Source of the DNA: Rhizophagus irregularis
Taxonomy: Eukaryota; Glomeromycota; Glomeromycetes; Glomerales; Glomeraceae
NCBI RefSeq assembly: GCF_026210795.1
Contig: NC_089434.1
Coordinates: forward strand, 5,456,001 to 5,520,000
Direction: 5' to 3'
DNA length: 64,000 nucleotides
Made by a program: the position numbers and the translations under genes. Of this stretch, positions 57,421 to 64,000 are shown piece by piece. A model generated the notes under the pieces. It saw only the letters and a list, made by a program, of their open reading frames with translations, did no database searches and was not told the origin of the DNA. The stretch's first letter is position 1; every line of letters begins with the position of its first letter.

Positions 57421-57601
57421 TACGTCACACCCCACCGCGTTTCCATTTTCTATAAGTATCTGAGGGACTTAGTTTTTTTCGAGTAGGTAAAAATCTATTC
57501 GTCACACATTATTCGTCACATGTGCACCACACTTAATTTCAGTCAAGTTAATGCTGGCCATTTCGTGACATTTTTTTCAGTCAATTCGTGATTATTTACA
57601 A

Positions 57602-58648
57602 AATGTCATCAACTTATAATCCAACTGAAGAAACAATTAATTCAATTCTTACCGGATTACTTCCAGTATTGATAGTTGGTCTGTTTAATGGTTTTGAAGA
57701 TAGTAAAAGAAGACATTATCTGTGATAAATATATTTGGTGATTTTGTTATATTTGCATCTATTGCTGTATATCCTTTAATTACAGCAATTGAATGGTATC
57801 AATATTATAGCAGTGATTACAAAAAAAGAGTTATTGCAACTTACTAATTTTTTATACCCTTTTCTTATAGTTTTAATACAAAATGAAGTTAAAGAAAATG
57901 AAACAATAAAAATAAAGGGAATGAAAAGAATGAAAGAGGAAACAATGAAAACATGGAAGAAAAAAAAATAGATGAGAGAGGAAATGATGAAACAAGTATA
58001 AATATGGATGATGAAAATGATAACAACAAAAATGAAAGGAAAGGAAATTTCAAAATGAGCATAAAAAATTTATTTAAAACAGTTATAAAATATATAAAAA
58101 TATTTTAAAAAGTGAAATGTTAGCTTGCTACTTCATTATAGTGCTTACTATTTATCATATACTGGATATGATGTCTTTATCCATGGTGATTTCAATAATA
58201 ATGCTAACAAGGTTTATAGTTACATGAGTAATTATTGCATTAAAAACTTTGGAGTTAACAAATGCAACAGTCTGAGGCTAGCAAATAGGATAATATATAT
58301 TTATGAAATTGTAGTCAATACTTTACATATGGTTGATATCATATTTTTATGTAAACGTTACAAAAATACTTTGGTAAAAAAATATAAAAATACTGTCAAT
58401 TATTTTATTACAATCTCTAATGTTTTAAATATATCAATATAATATTATTAATTGTTTATCCAGCTATTGTATCTGGATATTTAATTAGCACCAGTTCTAT
58501 TACTACAAAAATAGCTTTTGGAATTTGTACTTTATCTTTTACTAGATTAGTTAACCATTTTAATAAAAACCCTAATAAAATCAATACATTAATTTCCATT
58601 TATCTGAATACTAGTGAAGGAAAAAGTAAAGATAAAAAAAGCAAATAA
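57602..58648 (+). pseudogene. Broken membrane-protein-like gene
   Basis: It opens MSSTYNPTEETINSILTGLL then PVLIVGLFNGFEDSKRR, a hydrophobic start. A frameshift leads to INIFGDFVIFASIAVYPLIT and IEWYQYYSSDYKK. After an Asn/Lys/Glu-rich stretch, hydrophobic segments resume at 58125-58440 (YEIVVNTLHMVDIIFLC) and, in another frame, LLIVYPAIVSGYLISTSSIT and IAFGICTLSFTRLVNHF. The order suggests a multi-pass membrane protein of about 300 residues with at least two frame breaks. Some breaks could be unrecognised introns. I do not recognise the family. Confidence 0.4.
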
Positions 58649-59133
58649 AAATTCTAACAGAAGAAATAGAAAAACTAACAAAAAAAATAAGAGAACAAGC
58701 TAAACAAAAAGAAATATAAATTAAAAAATGAAAAAAAATGAAATAGATATATAAAAGAACTAAAAGAACAAAAGGACTATTGAATGGTCTTTTAATTTAA
58801 TATTTAGTTTTTTCAGAAAATATAGAAGTATAAAATGGTAGCTAGTTAAATATAAAATTCTATAAAATTTATATTATTATAAATATTACTATTTTAAGTA
58901 GTTTTTATTTAAACTTATTAGTAACTACTTTTATAAAGTTCAATTTAATAATTTTTACTATAATTTTATATAATTATATAATTTAATAATCCCTATTTTT
59001 AATTAAATTTTATTAAGAATTCCAGATACATATTTAATATATAGACTTTTAGCCAAATTTACTTTTTTGTTAAAATTTAAAAAATTTATTTTTTTGCAAA
59101 TATTTTAGTATTTAATAGTCTAATTTTAATAAT
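58649..59133. other. AT-rich intergenic DNA
   Basis: Nothing recognisable beyond a short Lys/Glu-rich tail of the preceding relic near 58660-58720. Confidence 0.45.
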
Positions 59134-60020
59134 AAACTTTTTTTTTAAAGGGTTTTGTTTTTTATCGCCATGGCGATGCATCGCCAGTGTCACGTGATTT
59201 TATAATTCCGGCCGGAATTAAAAGATCATCAAAGAAATTTCCTTTTTTGGAAGTTTGTGTAACAAAAACTTAAATTTTGCTAAAAAAATAGAATTGCCTT
59301 TTTTTGGATTGTGTAACGTTACCTAAATCTCCAAAAAAGGATATTTTGGCCAGCGTTATAAAATTTGGCTGAAATTAAGCATGTGATGTATAGGGAGTGA
59401 CAAATAGTATTTTTTGCATTGAAAAAATTCTAAGTCCCCAGAATAAATAATAAAAATGGAAAACTAGAGGATGTGACGCGGGGTGACAAATTATTCACAT
59501 ATGTAAAGTCACGTGATACTTGCGACACATCGCTATGGCGATTTTTTATAAAATCCTTTTTTAAATTATAAAGTTAAATGAAAGCTATAAACAAAAAAAA
59601 AGGATTTTATAAAAAATCGCCATAGCGATGTGTCGCAAGTATCACGTGACTTTACATATGTGAATAATTTGTCACCCCGCGTCACATCCTCTAGTTTTCC
59701 ATTTTTATTATTTATTCTGGGGACTTAGAATTTTTTCAATGCAAAAAATACTATTTGTCACTCCCTATACATCACATGCTTAATTTCAGCCAAATTTTAT
59801 AACGCTGGCCAAAATATCCTTTTTTGGAGATTTAGGTAACGTTACACAATCCAAAAAAGGCAATTCTATTTTTTAGCAAAATTTAAGTTTTTGTTACACA
59901 AACTTCCAAAAAAAGGAAATTTCTTTGATGATCTTTTAATTCTGGCCGGAATTATAAAATCACGTGACACTGGCGATGCATCGCCATGGCGATAAAAAAC
60001 AAACCCCCAAAAAAAAGTTT
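59134..60020. mobile_element. 887-bp near-perfect palindrome (fold-back element)
   Basis: Two arms of about 430 bp are inverted copies with only a handful of differences. They enclose a ~35-bp loop near 59565-59600. Landmarks in each arm are ATCGCCATGGCGATGCATCG, CAGTGTCACGTGATTTTATA and AACTAGAGGATGTGACGCGG. There is no ORF of interest. It is most likely a foldback-type transposon; the target duplication is not clear. Confidence 0.85.
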
Positions 60021-60743
60021 AATTTTAAAATAAACTACTGAATACTAAAAAAATTGCATAATAGTAATTGATTCTATATTTAAAAAGCCATCTGGATTCA
60101 ATTTAAATTATCTTAGTTAAATCTAAATAATAATCTGAATTTGAAAATTTAGCAGATTATTTAAACTTTAACAAATTTATCTTTAATTAGAAATCTACCT
60201 GACTATCTGAATTTACTATTTAATTCTGTCTAAAATTATAATTTCAGCTAAAGTTAAAAATAAAGTAACCTTAAAATTAGATAATAAAGTCTATTATTCT
60301 AATTTATTTATAAAAAATTTATTATAATTAAAAATATTTATTTGAAATTAAAAATAAAATATATAAATATGTCTAAATAATAATCTGAATCTAAAAATTT
60401 AGCAGATTATTTAAACTTTAACAATTTATACTTAATTTAAAATCCATTTGAAACTATTCTAATTTATTTATAAAAAGTTTATTATAATTAAAAATATTTA
60501 TTTAAAATAAAAATATACAAATATATTTAAATAATAATTTAAATTTGAAAATTTAAAAGATTATTTAAACTTTAACAAATTTATCCTTAATTTAAAATCC
60601 ATTTGAATTTATCCTAATCTATTTATAAAAAATTTATTATAGTTAAAATATTTATTTAAAGTTAAAAATAAAAATATATAATTACACAATTTAAACGAAA
60701 AAAATTTGTATAATATAATTTTATTTATATAAAAGAATGAATT
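60021..60743. other. AT-rich DNA with three diverged internal repeats
   Basis: A ~170-200-bp unit (AAATTTAGCAGATTATTTAA then CTTTAACAAATTTATC, then AAAATATTTATTT) recurs at about 60150, 60395 and 60550. No gene. Confidence 0.5.
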
Positions 60744-60749
60744 TATTTA

Positions 60750-60885
60750 CCACACCCTGCATTACAACGCATCCTTCCTTTTTTGTAAATTGTTTATATC
60801 GATCTTTAGTTTATACACCGCACCCCCCTTAAAATGGCAAATGATAAACATAAAAATATATATAAATTTGTAATACAGGGTGCGG
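60750..60885. mobile_element. TA-flanked MITE
   Basis: CCACACCCTGCATTACAA faces the complement of CCGCACCCTGTATTACAA. TA lies outside both ends. 136 bp, non-coding. Confidence 0.7.
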
Positions 60886-61056
60886 TAAATACATTATTTC
60901 TATATAAAATATATAAAATATTAAATTAAATAAATTACTATTATGTATTATTACTCAATTTTTTTAATTTTTTAATTTTTTCAATTTTTTCAATTTAATT
61001 AATTTATTTAATTTATTTCTTTTAGGTGAGGTCATAGGTTCAATTCTGCTGATTAC

Positions 61057-61230
61057 TATACATGCCACCCAAATTATTTTGGACTGCCGTAATTATAAGT
61101 AAAATCCCAAATTCAATTATGGCATCCCAAATTATTTTGGCACTTTACATAGTAAATTATATATAAACCGAATGAATTATGGCATCCCAAATTATAATTA
61201 TGGCATCCCATAATTTGGGTAGCATGTATA
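61057..61230. mobile_element. MITE with 8-bp target duplication
   Basis: Starts TATACATGCCACCCAAATTA and ends with the complement of TATACATGCTACCCAAATTA. It is flanked by a perfect 8-bp repeat CTGATTAC (61049-61056, 61231-61238). The interior repeats ATGGCATCCCAAATTA. The 8-bp footprint suggests hAT. Confidence 0.82.
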
Positions 61231-61518
61231 CTGATTACAGAAATTTTACTGCAAATACTATTACTAATAACATAAAGATACAAGGATTAGTATAAATTAG
61301 ACTGTACCATAGTAAATTAGTATATACAATTAAGTTGCATATTTTAATAAAGGGTTATGGTATTTTTTTAATATTTCTTAAAAAGTTATTAAAAGTTTCA
61401 GAATCCTGCTTTTAAGCAAGACCACTATTATATTTTAAAGAAATGGTCTTATTTTAGTAATTACTTTATAATACTACTAAAGGTATGGTACTATACTTTA
61501 CTGTAATAATATAATATA

Positions 61519-62046
61519 CTACATCAGGAAATTTGTTTAGGCGTAATTTAGTGTAATATTTCGAAGGTGGTGTAAAATTTCGAAATATTACACTAAAAAC
61601 GTAATATTACAAAAGTTTACGCTCTTAAATTTGAATAATTATAGTAATTTAAGAATATCTCGCTATCTACTGATCCAATCAAGACGATCTATAGCTCATT
61701 GGAATCAGCTCATCAAGACGGATCGAATGGTAGTAAAATCGTATCTTTACGTTCGATAGATGATTTTCTATTAATTTAAAACTTTACTGCATACTATAGA
61801 GCGTTCTATCAACTGTAGAAATGCGATTTTACTACCATTCGATCCGTCTTGATGAGCTGATTCCAATGAGCTATAGATCGTCTTGATTGGATCAGTAGAT
61901 AGCGAGATATTCTTAAATTACTATAATTATTCAAATTTAAGAGCGTAAACTTTTGTAATATTACGTTTTTAGTGTAATATTTCGAAATTTTACACCACCT
62001 TCGAAACATTACACTAAATTACGCCTAAACAAATTTCCTGATGTAG
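61519..62046. mobile_element. 528-bp palindromic TA-flanked element
   Basis: Arms of about 245 bp are inverted copies (CTACATCAGGAAATTTGTTT at the ends; GACGGATCGAATGGTAGTAA near the centre) with few differences. They surround a ~45-bp loop near 61763-61807. TA flanks both ends. Non-coding. Confidence 0.8.
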
Positions 62047-62048
62047 TA

Positions 62049-64000
62049 AATAGTTTGTTTAAATGGTAAAATCAAGGATGCAATATCTTTATGATAGTAG
62101 ACCTTCTAAATAAATCTTAGACTGACCATAATTTTTCTGAAATACCAGTTGTATTAGATGGAAACTGGGTTCAATTCTGATTAAATTAAATACTAGTAGC
62201 AGTTTTGGTGGTTAATAACTATCTAAGTCTGTACTTTCTTAGTACCTTTTATTCAAATGATCACTTCTATACCACTTGAAGATTTATAACTATATCATCA
62301 GTACCTGGCAATTGTAGATTGTAGTAGTCTTTAAGTAAAATCTTATTCTTAAAATAGTGATATAGAAGGATTTCTAAATGATAATCCATTATAACTGATA
62401 AAAGTTCTCATATTTAGGTGGCTAAAAAGTGAATTTAATATAAATATTAAGTTATCTTTACTAAAATATAAATAAAAATTAAGTAGGAGGTTTTATTAGA
62501 TTTAAGTCTAAACTTATACTTGCATGTAAAAAGGATGGGATGATAGGTAGGTTTGTAAATTAGATTTATTGGTTATAAAGTTCTGTTTATCTGAGGTCTT
62601 TCTGAGTATTTTCATCTGCTAACAGTTCTAAATCCATATAAATAATTACCTTGGCTTTAAGAAAAATATTACAATTAATTTATTTTTTTACTTAATAGAA
62701 GTAAATTAGATATATAGTTAATAGTATTGTAATTTTCAAATTATATGGAAAGAGTATTATTTAATAGTATAATTCAAAATAATTAATTTTGCAAATAAAG
62801 AAATTATTATATTTTTTATTATATATAAAATCTTATATTATTTTAATAAAAACCTATTGTCTTTAACTAATCATTAATAATAATATGTAAGTTTGATCGT
62901 CACCTCGTGATTAAGCCGAATTTTGATCACGTGATAGAGTATTAAAAGTAAATTGACCAGACTTGATCGGATATTAAGAATTCAAGTACGTTATCCCAGA
63001 AAAGATTAATAATTTCTTAATTAAGCCGTATAGTATTATGTTTTATATAATTTAGGTTGTAAAACTACAAATCTGGGTTCTTAACGTGTAATAAACTATG
63101 TGATAAAAAAGAATTTGACAAATAATTTATTATAATCTTCTAAAAGATAGAGAAAAATTTAGGTGATTTATTAATAATAAAGTAAACTGTGAAATTAGAG
63201 CATTTAGCTAACAAATATTGATATGAGTTAAGACGTAATGTTATAGTTAATGCTCGCTAAATGATATGGGATAAATTTTTTAATCTCAAATAGTCCAATA
63301 TCGTCTAATATCGTGGAAATAATTAGATTTAGAAATATAATCTAATAATTTATAATTTTAGAAATATAATTTAATATAAAAACGTAGTAAATCAAATTAC
63401 AATTTACTACAGGAAAATGATGATTCAAAAGAGTTTTTTTTATAGAGTGCGATAAAAAATTATTCCCTCTTGAGGTCTTTTTTCAAGAAATTTTGCACGT
63501 CCCAATAAAAAATGGGTTTAGAAATTATCAAACGACATGTTTGGTAATTTCGTCGATATATTATAGTACGAAAATTTTTATTTAAAAAAAGTGAATTGGT
63601 GTTTGAGATTCATTTTTAAATATTTTGAAAAAAGAATTATTTTTTTTCTGGAGCTTTTCTACGGGGTCTATTTATAATGTAGGCGAGTCGGTTCATTTTA
63701 ATTGTTTATATGACATGTTTAGAAGTTTAATATTCAAATTTAGCTTAAGAGGAAATACAAATAAACTAAATTAAGCTTTGTCCAATAGTTGATAAAGCTT
63801 TGATTCACACGTAAAGACAATGTTAAAAATATGTGCGCCCGTAAAGACAATGGTAAAATAAATGCGCCCGCCCATTTATGTTACGCGCATGATATCATGT
63901 TGAACGAGGAAAAAAAAAATTTTTTTTTTCTTTTTTTCTTTGTTCTAAATCCACTAACGAATGAGGATGATACAAAAATAAATTTCCTTATCGGAAGATC
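62049..64000. other. Gene-free right end of the window
   Basis: AT-rich sequence with no supported gene, RNA or element. A short duplication, GTAAAGACAATG...GCGCCCG, is at about 63811-63870. Confidence 0.5.

Noticed and set aside
61809-62009. 66-residue ORF
   Set aside because: Lies inside the right arm of the palindromic element and mirrors the left arm; not a gene.
1-64000. CRISPR arrays, bacterial operons, rRNA genes
   Set aside because: The tandem repeats lack unique spacers, genes contain introns, and no conserved rRNA segment was recognised.

Overview
The window is strongly AT-rich eukaryotic DNA with short GT-AG introns, sparse genes and abundant small transposons. Its gene families suggest an arbuscular mycorrhizal fungus, most likely Rhizophagus (Glomeromycotina). 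They are a MATA-type HMG-box protein, a tyrosine-kinase-like kinase with an N-terminal CxxC zinc-ribbon-like segment, an MGN-starting SAM methyltransferase, an F-box/LRR-like protein, a retropepsin-like protein and a SAM-like/nuclease-like family. This assignment rests on recalled family character, not on a database search.

Layout. 0-8 kb is a repeat nest: TA-flanked MITEs, a hAT-type MITE, a ~1.4 kb TIR element carrying ~180-bp tandem repeats, and an apparently intact pogo/Tigger-type transposon (4054-6169) inserted in an older inverted-repeat element. A second inverted-repeat element (about 6937-7870) holds a SINE-like retroposon with an 18-bp target duplication and a MITE. 8-10 kb has a beta-carbonic anhydrase pseudogene and an intact MATA-HMG-like gene (minus strand) with a repetitive C-terminus. 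10-16.5 kb is nearly gene-free. 16.5-27.5 kb is a tandem segmental duplication of a convergent gene pair. Copy A keeps an HMG-like gene and a wrecked methyltransferase. Copy B keeps an intact five-exon methyltransferase, while its HMG paralogue has lost the HMG region and expanded a hexapeptide repeat.

28-39 kb holds transposase debris, a likely pseudokinase gene (34272-35522) and an unrecognised decayed gene. 39.7-41.4 kb is a four-exon F-box gene. 43-45.5 kb is a second ~180-bp array, split by a non-autonomous hAT element that itself contains a truncated LINE. 48-51 kb has a LINE RNase H relic, palindromic elements and a second SINE copy carrying a nested MITE. 51-53.5 kb is a run of pseudogenes, ending in a SAM-like/nuclease-like one. 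54-55.5 kb is a five-exon retropepsin-like gene. 56-64 kb is again repeats, including an 887-bp near-perfect palindrome.

No operon-like cooperation between genes is visible. The main theme is local gene duplication and decay, with many non-autonomous DNA transposons whose insertion footprints (2-bp TA, 8-bp, 9-bp, 14-bp and 18-bp duplications) can still be read. No rRNA gene, convincing tRNA gene or CRISPR array was seen. Splice sites, identities and functions were all read by eye.
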